From: Azolla caroliniana
Lineage: Eukaryota; Polypodiophyta
Direction: 5' to 3'
NCBI GenBank assembly: GCA_043228905.1
Contig: JBHGNT010000018.1
Location: forward strand, 4,960,001 to 5,024,000
DNA length: 64,000 nt
This document shows, one piece after another, positions 46,477 through 56,787 of this stretch. How positions within the stretch are numbered: position 1 is the stretch's first letter; each line of letters opens with the position of its first letter. The translations under genes were made by a program, and so were the position numbers. The notes beneath the pieces were generated by a model that was not told the DNA's origin, did no database searches, and saw only the letters and a list, made by a program, of their open reading frames with translations.

Positions 46477-48602
46477 ATGAGGGGGTCGGATCTTGCAGAG
46501 GCCATGGCTTCGGCCGTGGACCGGATAGTGAACGCGCGCGAGGGCACCGACGCCCTTGACAAGGCTATTGAGGCGATCGTCGGTATGATCGGCCGGTTCA
46601 GTGGAAAGGATGCCACGAGTTATTTGGCATCCTACCGGGCGGAGATGTTGATGAGGGATGTTCTGGAAGAGAGGCGTCTTGCCGGATTCCCTCGAGTGGC
46701 GATGCTGGGCATCCATGCGGAGGTGCTCGAGGTCCGGGCGGAGAGCCGGACCTGGGAGGAGTTCGAAGGACGGCTCCTGGAGAAATACGGGCTGGATGAC
46801 TTGCTTCGACTTTCGAAGCGGGGCTTCATGGAGTGGGTGGAGTCCCCCAACAAAGGAAGAAATGCGTCGGCACTCCTCCGGGAGTTTGAGGATCGCTTTG
46901 CGCGCCTTTCGGCGCTCGATCAGACCGTTTTGGACACAAGTCGTGTCCTACTGTTTGTCAAATCGGTTGACGCACGGGATCGGGAGCAAGTGGGCTCCTT
47001 ACTGGAAACCGAAGACGGGCTGACGACCGATTGGGCCGTGGTAAAAAGAGTCTGTGGTCGTTTTGACAAACGGTGGGAGTGGGCTGATACAGGGGCGACC
47101 GGGGCGGGTCCTGTCGCAGCAAGGAATCTCGAACCGATACTGCAGGCGCGATGGGAAGAGACCCGGGAGTGGGTCGAAACCGGTTCGGCTTCGACCGGCG
47201 TGGTTAGAGGCTCGTCCGGGGGGACAGCTTTGGAGTAGTTGACACGGGCGGTAAAGGATCTCCAGATCGCCCAGGCTCGGAGGGAAGGCGGCGATCAGGC
47301 TCGTGACCGACGGCCTCCGACAAGAAATAGGTGCATGTGGTGCGACGAGGTCGGCCACATCCGGAAAGACTGTGAGGACTTTACGGAGGCTTTGAGAAGC
47401 CGGGTAGTGTACCTGTGGGAAGGTCGGGTGCACGCCAGCGATACCCAAAGGGCCCTGAACCGGAACGACGGGCGAGGAGGAATGAAAAGGCTGATGGAAG
47501 AGGCGGCGGCCCGGCATGCGGAGACCGTCCACTACTCAACATCAGCCGGTATTCGGGTCGGAGGCAGCGAGGCCCGGAAGGAGAGCAAAGCCGGGTTCTG
47601 GCCGACGGTGCTGGAAGGCCTCGCCGGTGCCTGACTAAAGAAAGACGAGGCGGACGGCGCGGAGAAGCGGGTCCAAGGGGTAACGGGTGGAGTGACCCGG
47701 TCGAAGAAAAGACAGGTTTCGTCGAAGCAGCTTGCCAGAACTACGAGGCTCTGGTTGAAGACAAACGGGTAGGTAAAACCGGAGGGGCCGGACCCTCACA
47801 AAGATACGAAACCCGATTCGGGCCGAAACGGAACGAGGCCGGTGAGTCTAGTGCCCGGGATAACCACAAGAAGGGCGGATACCGTTTGGGCACGGAGATC
47901 GAAAGGACCACGGACCTACGAAAGGTCCTGGAAGAACGAATCCTCGACAACAAGGTGGAACTGTCGTTGCGGGAGGTGCTCGGAATCGCCAAGAAGGAGT
48001 TCCACGACTCCATCGTAGACTTGGTGAAGAGGAAGAGGCTGTCGACGGAGGCAGAACCGGAAAGGCCGGTGGAGGTGCGGACGACGCACATAGAGGACAT
48101 GGCGCTGGAAGACGAGTAGGCGGAGAGCCACTATTCGAGGCCACACTGGGCCCGAGCGACCACGGACACCCCGGTGAAGATCGGAGATGTTCAGGAACCG
48201 ATGGTGGCGCTGGTGGACCATGGTTCGGAAATAAACCTGATGTCCATGGACTTCCACAAGAAGGGGAAATGACCGATCAACATCAAGCACAGGTGGAAGA
48301 TACGGGCGGCGACGCGCGCCACCGAGGAACTACACGGGGCCTACCCAAACGTGCGAGTCAAGATCGGCGACGTCGAGATAGACCAGCACTTCTTTGTGCA
48401 GGAGACGTCCTCGCACCCGGTCATACTGGGAGAACCGTACATTACGGCAGCGCGAATGGAGACCAAGGTGCTGGACAACGGGTCAGCTTACGCGAGGGTC
48501 AAGAGTCAGGACGGGCGTCATTCGGTCCAGTTCCTGACAGTGCGACCGAACCACGAGCGAAACTGCGAGTCCCTCGGTGGCGAGAACCGAGAGGATTTTT
48601 AG
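46477..48602 (+). pseudogene. Gypsy B ORF1: gag, zinc knuckle and protease
   Basis: First Met at 46477, only 44 nt after the LTR. Gag contains MIGRFSGKDATSYLASYRAE and the zinc knuckle CMWCDEVGHIRKDC (about 47334). Nonsense codons at 47236 (TAG for Glu), 47632 (TGA for Arg) and 48117 (TAG for Trp), plus a frameshift near 47690, break it. The protease motif ALVDHGSEINLMS near 48210 has His where most have Ser or Thr. ORF1 ends GENREDF then TAG at 48600, the same place as in gypsy A. Confidence 0.88.
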
Positions 48603-51600
48603 AGAGGGCTGTCAAGGCGTGGGGCCGCGACAGTACGGACAGTCCGGGAAAACCCCACAAATGTACGATAGAGGCGAAACCGAAGAAACCTTGTAACATA
48701 AGTAGGAAGTTTTGTTTCTCCGACAACGGAGGGTGTACGATAGTCGGCGTCGTAGGCCGAGAAAAGACAAGGGTGGAAGAGCGACTTCGGCCGTGCGGAG
48801 TTCTCGGGCCCAGCGAGGAAATCAACGGAGCCGTGGAGGCGGTCTCCTTCGACGATACCTTGGGAATACTGTGAGAGGTGGTCGGAGAGGGCCTTAAAGA
48901 GGACCGGACGATACCGGTTTGTTCAGAAGAGATGTACGAAGTCATCGCGGACTTCAGTCGAGGGCTCGAATCGGATCGGACGGCCCGGGTTAACACGAAG
49001 TACAAGACTGTGGACCGGAAGGTAAGGCCAGTCGCGGCACCCTTACCGGAGGGCAGCGAGTTGCGAATCAAGGGGGTCGCGTTGGACCCCAGTTTACGTG
49101 ATCCGGCTTGCATAGGACACACCTTCACCGACAGAACGCTACGGGAGCTCAAAATCGGTGGGGGCGGGTTCCTACTGCCGGCGGAAGAAGACCGGTTTCG
49201 GAGAATGCTTGGAAGGCACGGGAAAGCCTTCGCATTCTCACCGGAAGAAATTGGGTGCGTAGACCCGACAGTCGTAAAGCCGATGGTGATATTCACGGTA
49301 CTGCATGTGCCGTGGAATCTCAAACCAATTCCGGTACCGAGAGCTCACATCCCGGAGCTGATGGAGCTGTTGAGGCAGAAAGTCGATATGGGCATCCTCG
49401 AACCGTCGAGTGCCCTGTACTCGAACCGGTGGTTTACCGTACCGAAGAAGAACGGGACGTTGCGCTTCATTCAAGACCTGCAACCGGTCAACAGAGTGAC
49501 CATTCGGAACGCAGGAATCGGACCAACGATAGACGAGTTCGCAGAGGCCTTCGCCGGAAGGTCGATCTACTTGGTCGGTGATCTGTACTCGGGGTACGAT
49601 CAGTTCCAACTAGCCGTGGAGAGTAGAGACATTACGACGATGCGGACTCCTCTCGGCCTAGTGCGGATGTGTACCCTGCCACAAGGAGGGACGAACTCGG
49701 TGGCCCACATGGTGAATGCGATGAACAAGGTGTTGAGGGATTGTATCCCGGACATCACCATGCCATTCTTGGACGACATCCCGATCAAGGGATGTCTGGT
49801 GGAGAAAAAGGACGAAACGATCGGACCGGACGGATGCCGAAAATTCGTGGCGACACACATTGACGACTGTGAGAGGGTGCTGCAGAGGCTAGAGGACGCG
49901 AGGCTCACCTTCTCCGGGGAGAAATCGGCCTTCGGGCAATCGGAGATCATGGTCGTCGGACATGTATGCGGACCGTATGGCCGGAAACCGTCTCCGGCTA
50001 AGGTGGAGGCGATCTCCGCAATGAAGCCCGACTGTGACTCGGTCACGGAAGTACGGAGGTTCTTGGGAGCATGTGCGTTCTACCACATATGGATCCCACA
50101 TTACGCCCACGTTGCCGAGCCGCTATATGGGTTGGTGAAAAAGGGGCGAAAATTCGAGTGGCGGGACGAGCATACGGAGTCGGTCCGAAAGATGAAGGAG
50201 GCTCTTGCTGCAGCTTCGGCACTTCGGAAGGCTGTCTATGAGAAAGGTACTCCCATCTACTTAATGGTAGATACAAGTCCGTCCGGGATCGGATGGGTCG
50301 TCAACCAAGAAGATGAGGACGGCATTCGGTTCCCAATCTGGTTCGGCGCGAAGGTCCTCAGCGAGCGACAACGAGGATACGCCTAGGTTAAACGCGAACT
50401 CTGGGGTATCGTTTCGGCGGTGAAGGCCAATAAAGACTATCTGATCGGGACATAAGTGATTATCGAGACGGACTGCCTGCCGATTCTCGGCATGGTTTCT
50501 GGATGCGCAACCCCGGACCTGGCAATGCTCAGGTGGATAGCGTACATCAAGTCCCTGGATCCGGAAATACGACACATTTCCGGAAAAGACAATGCCATGG
50601 CCGACATGCTTTCAAGGGTGCGATTCGACGACGAGGGCGGCATGGTTTCAGAGGACGAGGAACTCGGCGTGGACTTCTTCGAGGTGGCTTACGTAACAAC
50701 CGAGGGGGGGAGCACTCCGGCGCCTAACGATTTTGATGAGAGCAAGTACAATGGGGAGTGGCTGCAGATTGGGGGATTCTTAAGGACGATGACGCCGGAC
50801 GCGTCATGGACAAAGGACGAGGCCAACCGGATCTGGAAGAAAGCGTACCGATTCTTTCTCCGGGACGGATCCTTGTGGAAGCACCCGAAGAAGAGAAACG
50901 ACATCCCGCTCCGAGTAGTGGCGATGAACGAGGAACAGGAGAAGTTGCTGAAGGCCTACCACGACAACCCCTGGGCTGGACACTGAGGGACGTGGGCCAC
51001 GTTCGAGAAACTAAAGGGGAAGTACTGGTGGCCGGGACTGTACCAGGACGTGCATCGGTTCGTGACAACTTGTGAGAGCTGTCAGATACACTCCACAGTC
51101 CGACATCGGGATGAGCTTCATCCTACATACCCTCCGGCCATCCACTTCAAGTGGATGGTAGATTTGGTGACGATGCCGATGGGCGTAGGGCAGATGCGAT
51201 ATCTGGTGCTGGCCCGGGAGGACCTGACGAACCAGGTGGAAGGCCGAGCCTTGTAGAACAAAACGACCGCGGCCGTGTGTCAGTTCCTGATCGAGGACGT
51301 GATATGCCGGTACGGGTGCGTCGGGAAGATCGTGGCTGACCGCGGGGAGTTGGACGCCGAAGAGGCCAAGGAGCTGTTCGACCGGTTAGGGGTCAAGCTC
51401 TCGCTCACCACAGCGTACAATCCAGAGGCGAACGGGAAGGTGGAGCGCGGACACGGACCGATTGTCAAAGCACTGGTCTGAGCATGCGGAGGCCAGGTCG
51501 GGAACTGGCCACGACTGTTACCTTATGCCTTGTGGGCGGACCGGACAACGCACAGTTCGGTAACCGGGTTCATGCCGTCAGAGCTCATGTTCGGACAAAC

Positions 51601-51966
51601 GCCAATCATGCCGACGGAACAGATGATCTCCTCTTGGGCGACAGTGGACTGGAGAGACGAGATGAGCCGGGAAGAACTGCTAGCGGCGCGTATACGGCAG
51701 CTCGAGCGGAGGCCAGAGGACGTGGAACGAGCGGCGGAGAGACTTCGGACGGCGAGGATGAGGAACAAAGCCCGGTTCGATCGAACGCACCAGCTCCGAC
51801 CAAAGAAAATCGAGGAAGGCGACTGGGTGCTAGTCTACGACAGCAGCCTCGACAACCAGCACCGGGCAACACGGAAGTTTGCAAAGCGGTGGTTCGGGCC
51901 TTACGTGGTAACGAGCGCCAACGACAATGGGACGTATCACCTGGCGGAACTCGACGGCTATGTATA
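48596..51966 (+). pseudogene. Gypsy B ORF2: RT, RNase H and integrase
   Basis: Opens in the -1 frame relative to ORF1 at 48596. RT (48878-50386) has DMGILEPSSA, RFIQDLQPVNRVTI and active site PFLDDIPIKG (about 49765). RNase H shows DTSPSGIGWV, ELWGIV, IETDCLPILG and ISGKDNAMADMLSR. Integrase shows the H-H-C-C finger (YHDNPWAGH, TTCESCQ) and DLVTMP, VADRGEL and PEANGKVERGH. Stops at 48872, 50384, 50453, 50984, 51254 and 51479 inactivate it. No chromodomain is seen. Confidence 0.9.
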
Positions 51967-52298
51967 GGTGCTGGTGTGTCTTTATTTTGTACATCTACCG
52001 GAGTCACCGGTGCTTGGATCTGTGGTCCGGTTAAGGCCATTTTGGCCAATTCCGGTTCCGATTCCACCCTTGGTGCGGGATGCTCAGTGCGGGGTAGAGG
52101 CGTTCCATCCTTCATCCTTCTTTGGGTCCGAACGCTCCTCGACCTATTCTATGGTGCTTGCCTTCTGGCGCTGTTGGAGGTGCTCTAACGGTTCCTCCTC
52201 CGCTTCCTCCTCCTGAGTCCCGATGTTGACTTTTGCTGCCAAGGGGTTCGGCTCTTGTTGAACCGGTCGGTGAAATATGATCTTGTTTGGCCGTGCTG
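51961..52298. repeat. Direct repeat flanking gypsy B, right copy
   Basis: Second copy of the 45433-45778 segment. Its left end joins gypsy B internal sequence at CTCGACGG|CTATGTATAGG. To the right it runs on into the N-terminal half of the gag-like ORF. Confidence 0.9.
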
Positions 52299-52410
52299 GT
52301 GTCTCCTCCTGCATTTCCACCTGCCGCTTCGTATTGGCGCGCTCTTTTGCCGCCTTGTCCGTGTCGGCCGCCTTCCCTTTGGGTGCCTTAGAGGCCAACA
52401 GCTGCTGCTG
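51961..52410 (-). pseudogene. N-terminal part of the gag-like ORF
   Basis: Minus strand from about 52398: ASKAPKGKAADTDKAAKERA, then IIFHRPVQQEPNPLAAKVNI, then an acidic tail EEEAEEEPLEH. It is basic then acidic, with no domain I know. An ATG is not visible (the frame begins at TTG). It joins 45783-44694 if gypsy B and one copy of the repeat are removed. Confidence 0.45.
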
Positions 52411-52480
52411 TCATGATATGGCAAGAATCGAACCCATGACCTTATGGTATATGGGTCGAGCTCTTAACCATCACACCATC
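52411..52480 (-). other. tRNA-like sequence (A and B boxes)
   Basis: The minus strand has TGGTGTGATGGTTAAGAGC (A box as in class II tRNAs) and, 25-30 bp later, GGTCATGGGTTCGATTC (B box). A T-arm can be placed, but the 5' acceptor does not pair with the 3' side (CATATCA). So it is a decayed tRNA gene or a tRNA-derived SINE. Its 5' side ends next to the LTR that begins at 52484. Confidence 0.45.
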
Positions 52481-52483
52481 TAT

Positions 52484-52861
52484 TGTAATTCATAGGATAT
52501 TATTTTCATTTATGTTTTATTATAAGAAAGTAATGTATATTCCAGATTTCTCTGGAACATTCTAGAAGTTTCAGGATTACTCCTGACAACACTATAAAAG
52601 AAGGCACTAGGCATTATGTTGAACCAAATTGGTTCAACGCCAGTCTTAAGCCTCTCAGTCTCTTTGTACTTATCTTTTCACATAATATATCAGCTGCTGT
52701 CATCATCTTTCTCTCTCTCTCATCCTCGCTATCTCTCTCTCTCTCTCTCTCCTCTTCTCACTTCCTCTCTCGGGAATCTTACGCAGTCTCGTCCTCTTAG
52801 TACTAATAGTACTGCTCTTCTTAGTACTAATTCCATCTCTGCTTTAGTACTATTCCTGACA
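52484..52861 (+). repeat. Probable 5' LTR of the Tf1/sushi-like element
   Basis: TGTAATTCATAGG...CCTGACA, about 378 bp, with a TATA box CTATAAAAG at 52592-52600 and a (CT)n tract at 52704-52752. The start is less certain than the end, because the partner LTR is outside the window. Confidence 0.55.
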
Positions 52862-52875
52862 GTTTGAACCAATTT
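52626..52875 (+). promoter_or_regulatory. Self-priming pair: mRNA 5' end and primer site
   Basis: AAATTGGTTCAA (52626-52637) lies about 30 bp after the TATA box, where transcription should begin. Its exact reverse complement TTGAACCAATTT (52864-52875) lies two bases after the LTR end, where a tRNA primer site would be. No tRNA 3'-end match (TGG...) is there. Tf1 and its relatives prime reverse transcription in this way with 11 nt of their own mRNA. Confidence 0.65.
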
Positions 52876-52934
52876 TTCCTTTCCTCCAACCTACTTGTCG
52901 TTCTCCCTCATCCTCCTACCCTTTTCCCTATACT

Positions 52935-53920
52935 ATGGCTACTGTTAGCGCCCAAGAATATCAATCCGTTTTCTCCGAGTTACAGTTCCTAAAAGAAAAG
53001 TTTGTTGCCCTGGAACAAGAAAACCAACGGTTGATAAGGGATCTGCAACAAATCGCTCTCGGAAAACAACAAACGCAACAACAACATGGGGAGTTAGCAT
53101 TACGGGTACAACAACTCGAAGCAGCGTTACAACAACAAGGATCAAGTCCCCAAGGATTTCATAAAGAGCCCAAGATTGGACTTCCTATGAAATTTGATGG
53201 AACGCGATCGCAATTCCGGGGATTCCTTAATCAGGTACGCTTAGTCATCCAGATGCATCCTTCCCAATATCCCACTGATGCATCTCGAGTCGGCCTAATA
53301 GGCACGTTACTTAGCGGCTCAGCCTTGGCATGGTTCGCTCCGCTTCTAGAAAAACAATCACCCTTGCTTAATAACTTTGAAGATTTTATTGGTGAGTTTA
53401 AAGCCTGCTTTGGAGATACCGACAGCATCAGGACGGCGATCAACAAGATCCAAAGATTGCGTCAAGGCGATCGTCCAGCCTCTGCCTACGCGGCGGATTT
53501 CTGTCTACTCGCCTCAGATATTCCCTGGGATGATCAGGCCCTCATGGAGCAGTTTCGCTACGGCTTGCGCAATGATGTCAAAGATCTGCTTTTAACCTTC
53601 CCCGAAGAACCAAAGTCTCTTACGGAGGCAATTAGTCGAGCGGTCCGATGCGACAACCGCTTTTTCGAACGGCGTTCGGAGCATCAATTACAAATACCAC
53701 GCTCTCGGCCGGAACCCACATACGCTTCAATCACGGCTAAACCGTTTGTACACGATGTACCTCAAGCCAATATTCTGACACTGATGGAGATCGACACCAT
53801 GCGTCGACGCGGCCCGTTATCGGAAGAAGAAAAGTAACGACGATGTGCCAATCGATTATGCCTTTATTGCGGTGGACTAGGGGATATCGCCATCAATTGT
53901 CCCCATAGGCCAAGAAGACA
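52935..53920 (+). pseudogene. Gag of the Tf1/sushi-like element
   Basis: Starts at ATG 52935. Residues about 5-70 form a Gln-rich coiled coil (LKEKFVALEQENQRLIRDLQ). Then comes the Ty3/RTL-type capsid (LPMKFDGTRSQFRGFLNQV, GSALAWFAPLLE, RYGLRNDVKDLLL). A stop at 53835 is followed in frame by the nucleocapsid finger CLYCGGLGDIAINC, in which the zinc His is Asp, so metal binding is probably lost. Confidence 0.85.
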
Positions 53921-53984
53921 GGTAAATCAAATCGTCGCCTGTACTAAACCCGAGTCAATTCTTCCCTTCGGAGTGTCTGATAGT

Positions 53985-54600
53985 ATTAATAGTACTAATA
54001 GAGTGTCAGATAGTATTCATAGTACTAATAGCCCAAGTATCTCAAACAAATTTGAAATCCTTAGTCAATTAGATGAAGAGTTAAATGATTGAGTCCAGCC
54101 AAAATAGGAGCCGTTTGGTTGGACAGCAGCCCTAGATCTGTACAACCCATTAGTGGTTCCATTCCTTCCAAGCAAGTTAGCAATGTGTTCGTAGCCCAAG
54201 TCATCGTTAGTACTAAAAGTACTCCCCCAGTACCCGTCCTAGCACTCTTAGATTCCGGAGCTAATTCCTGTTTCATGGATCGAAATTTTGCCCAAGCTTC
54301 TCAGATATCCCTAAGAAAACTTCCTTGTCCCACATCTGTAGTAGTCATTGATGGTCGTCCCATTGCTTCCAGGAATATTGTAGAAGAATCAGAACCCATT
54401 CAAGTTGTCCTAGGTAGTTTTGTGTGTGTAATATCATTTAATATAATTAGTAGTCCAGAGCATCCCATTGTCCTAGGATTACCTTGGTTTGAATTACATA
54501 ATCCAGCCATAGATTGGAGAACAAGAGAAGTCTGATATCGACCACCCCAAGAATCTACTCACCGAGTTTCGACCCTTTCACTCCATCAATTACGCGAAGA
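53985..54600 (+). pseudogene. Protease of the Tf1/sushi-like element
   Basis: VLALLDSGANSCFMDRNFA holds an intact DSG active site (about 54250), and PIVLGLPWFELHNPAIDW is the typical C-terminal block of Ty3 proteases (ILG-LPW). Stops at about 54090 and 54535 interrupt the frame. The Gly before the second strand is kept. Confidence 0.85.
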
Positions 54601-54616
54601 AGGACACAAGGAGGCA

Positions 54617-56100
54617 ATGTTCCTATTTGCAATATCAGTACATCCTTCCAGCACTATTAAGAAGGACTCCTCAGTACAACTTTTGGCAAAATATCATCCT
54701 TATGCCGATGTATTTGACAAGGTAAAAGCCGGTACCCTTCCTCATCACCGTCCCTATGACTGTCCCATCGATTTAAACCAGGAACCGAGCTACCATGGGG
54801 ACCAATTTACAACTTGTCACCCACCGAGTTAGAAGTCCTTCGAGCCTACATAGAGGAGAACTTGGCAAGAGGGTTCATCCGTCATTTGAAATCTCCGGCT
54901 GGTGCACCCATCTTCTTTGTCAAGAAGAAAGATGGCAAACTTTGTCTCGTCGTTGATTACCGCGGATTGAATAAGGTCACCATCCGGAATAGGTATGCAC
55001 TTCCTCTTATATCAAGTCTTTTAGAGCGAGTTAATGGTGCCAAGTTTTTTACCAAAATCGATTTACGAGGAGCGTATAACCTCGTGCGGATCCGACCGGG
55101 AGATGAATGGAAGACCGCCTTTCGCACGCAGTATGGGCATTTCGAGTATACTGTTATGCTGTTTGGCCTAACCAATGCACCCGCAGTCTTCCAACACATG
55201 GCAAATGATATATTCAGAGACCTCTTGGATATCTGTTTGATCATCTATCTTGATGATCTATTGATTTATTCGAAGACCCAACAAGAGCACGATTCTCATG
55301 TACTATTAGTACTAAAGCGACTCCGCGAGAATGGTCTTTATGCCAAGCTAGAAAAATGTAGCTTTGATTGCAAGCAAGTGGAATTTCTAGGCTACGCCAT
55401 GGATCCAGCTAAAATCCAAACTGTACTAGAGTGGCAAATTCCATGGTCGGTACGAGATGTACAATGTTTTCTAGGTTTTGCTAACTTCTACCGTAAGTTT
55501 ATACAGGATTACTCGAAGATTATCTTACCCCTCACACAACTTACGAAGAAGGGCCAAGCATTTCTTTGGTCCATTGAAGTAGATATGGCTTTTCGGATCC
55601 TAAGAAAGCCTTTACATTAGCACCGATTCTAGCTCATGTGGATACTAGCAAACCATTCATCATGGAGGCCAATGCTTCAGATTTCGCCCTCGGTAGCATC
55701 CTTTCTCAACAAGGAGATAAAGAAGAGTTGCATCCGGTGGCTTTCCATTCGCGCAAATTCGATGTTGCGGAAATCAACTACGAAATACATGACAAGGAGT
55801 TATTAGCCATCGTGGATTCATTTGTGCAATGGCGACATTTCTTAGAGGGCTCTCCACATTAGGTCGTTGTCTTTAGTGATCATAAAAATCTTGCTTATTT
55901 CCAGAACGCTCGTGTACTAAATCGACGGCAAGCTCAGTGGGCGCAATTCCTCACGCGTTTCGACTTCAAAATCACATATCGACCGGGGAAGCAGCAAGGA
56001 AAAGCAGATGCACTATCATGACGTTCATATCTTGCACCTTGTCCTGGTGATCCAACATTTGATAATCAAAAGCAAGTAATCTTGGGACCAACACGATTGC
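54617..56100 (+). pseudogene. RT and RNase H of the Tf1/sushi-like element
   Basis: Frame changes at about 54820 and 55620. RT shows IRHLKSPAGAPIFFVKKKDG, VDYRGLNKVTIRNRYALPLI, FTKIDLRGAYNLVRI and YLDDLLIYS (about 55250). RNase H has [38 protein letters not shown] and [14 protein letters not shown]. Catalytic Asp and Glu are kept. Gypsy A cuts the sequence just after this domain. Confidence 0.92.
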
Positions 56101-56111
56101 ACACGACGCGG

Positions 56112-56744
56112 TGTCGTGAAAAAAACCGTCCACAAGCGGAATCGGTGCACAGGAGCGTAGGAACCGACTCTTCTCGAATGTTGGCCATAGAAGATCTTAG
56201 GCGGGTAGATTTAGTAGGTAGGAGGTAAAGGGGGAAATGACTCCTTCCTGGCCTATAAAAGGAGGGAGACGAAAAAGGGGGAGGGATCGCGGAGAGTCGA
56301 GGACGAAGTGCTGTCGGTTAGTGGGCGAAGGCTTCTCTCTCTCTCTCTCTCTGGTTCGCAAACTCCATAGCTTCCTTCTGTGCAGGTTTCGGGAGGCTCG
56401 CGCTGCTCTGAGGAATGCCCGAGTGCTTCCGGCAACACCTCCAACCTGCTCCTGTCTTTCTGTGCGTTTACGAACAGGCATCGGCATCTGTTCGCCGGCC
56501 TGTTCGGTTGTAACCGACTTCGTGTTTTTGTTGCTTCCATGTTCTTGTTGTTGTCTTGTTAATATATACATACATTCGTGTCTCTCTGTGTCGCTGTCCC
56601 ACTCGCGTCTTTGTGTCGAAGGACCGCGTCCTTGTGAATCTACGCTCTCACGTAGTGGGTCTCTTGTCCCTTCTCTCTTGCTCTTCGGTACAGGACCCCT
56701 AAGGTCCCGCCTCATTCCACGCATCCGCGAGGAATACCTCGACA
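56112..56744 (+). repeat. 5' LTR of gypsy A
   Basis: TGTCGTGAAAAAAACCGTCC...GAATACCTCGACA. It has a TATA-like CCTATAAAAGG near 56252 and a (CT)n tract at about 56334-56352. Confidence 0.95.
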
Positions 56745-56747
56745 TCT

Positions 56748-56766
56748 TGGTGAACCTGACGTGAAA
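56748..56766 (+). other. tRNA-Trp-type primer-binding site (gypsy A)
   Basis: TGGTGAACCTGACGTGAAA starts three bases after the LTR. It is identical to the gypsy B site and has one mismatch in the first 18 bases to the complement of the plant tRNA-Trp 3' end. Confidence 0.7.
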
Positions 56767-56787
56767 GAGGCGGCAGAAGAGCAGAAG

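Larger units (their letters stand above)
45784..51960 (+). mobile_element. Gypsy B: truncated Ty3/gypsy element lacking its 3' LTR
   Basis: 5' LTR 45784-46432, tRNA-Trp-type primer site, ORF1 (gag, zinc knuckle, protease) and ORF2 (RT, RNase H, integrase). The sequence ends within the integrase tail at LAELDG and is joined to the direct repeat at 51961. It is a close sister of gypsy A (56112-63104), colinear nearly throughout. Many Arg, Gln and Trp codons are changed to stops by C-to-T or G-to-A changes, as expected for a methylated, silenced copy. Confidence 0.92.

Noticed and set aside
48499-49323. 274-codon minus-strand frame opposite gypsy B pol, with a match opposite gypsy A
   Set aside because: Antisense shadow of a GC-rich pol frame in two related copies, with no independent domain.
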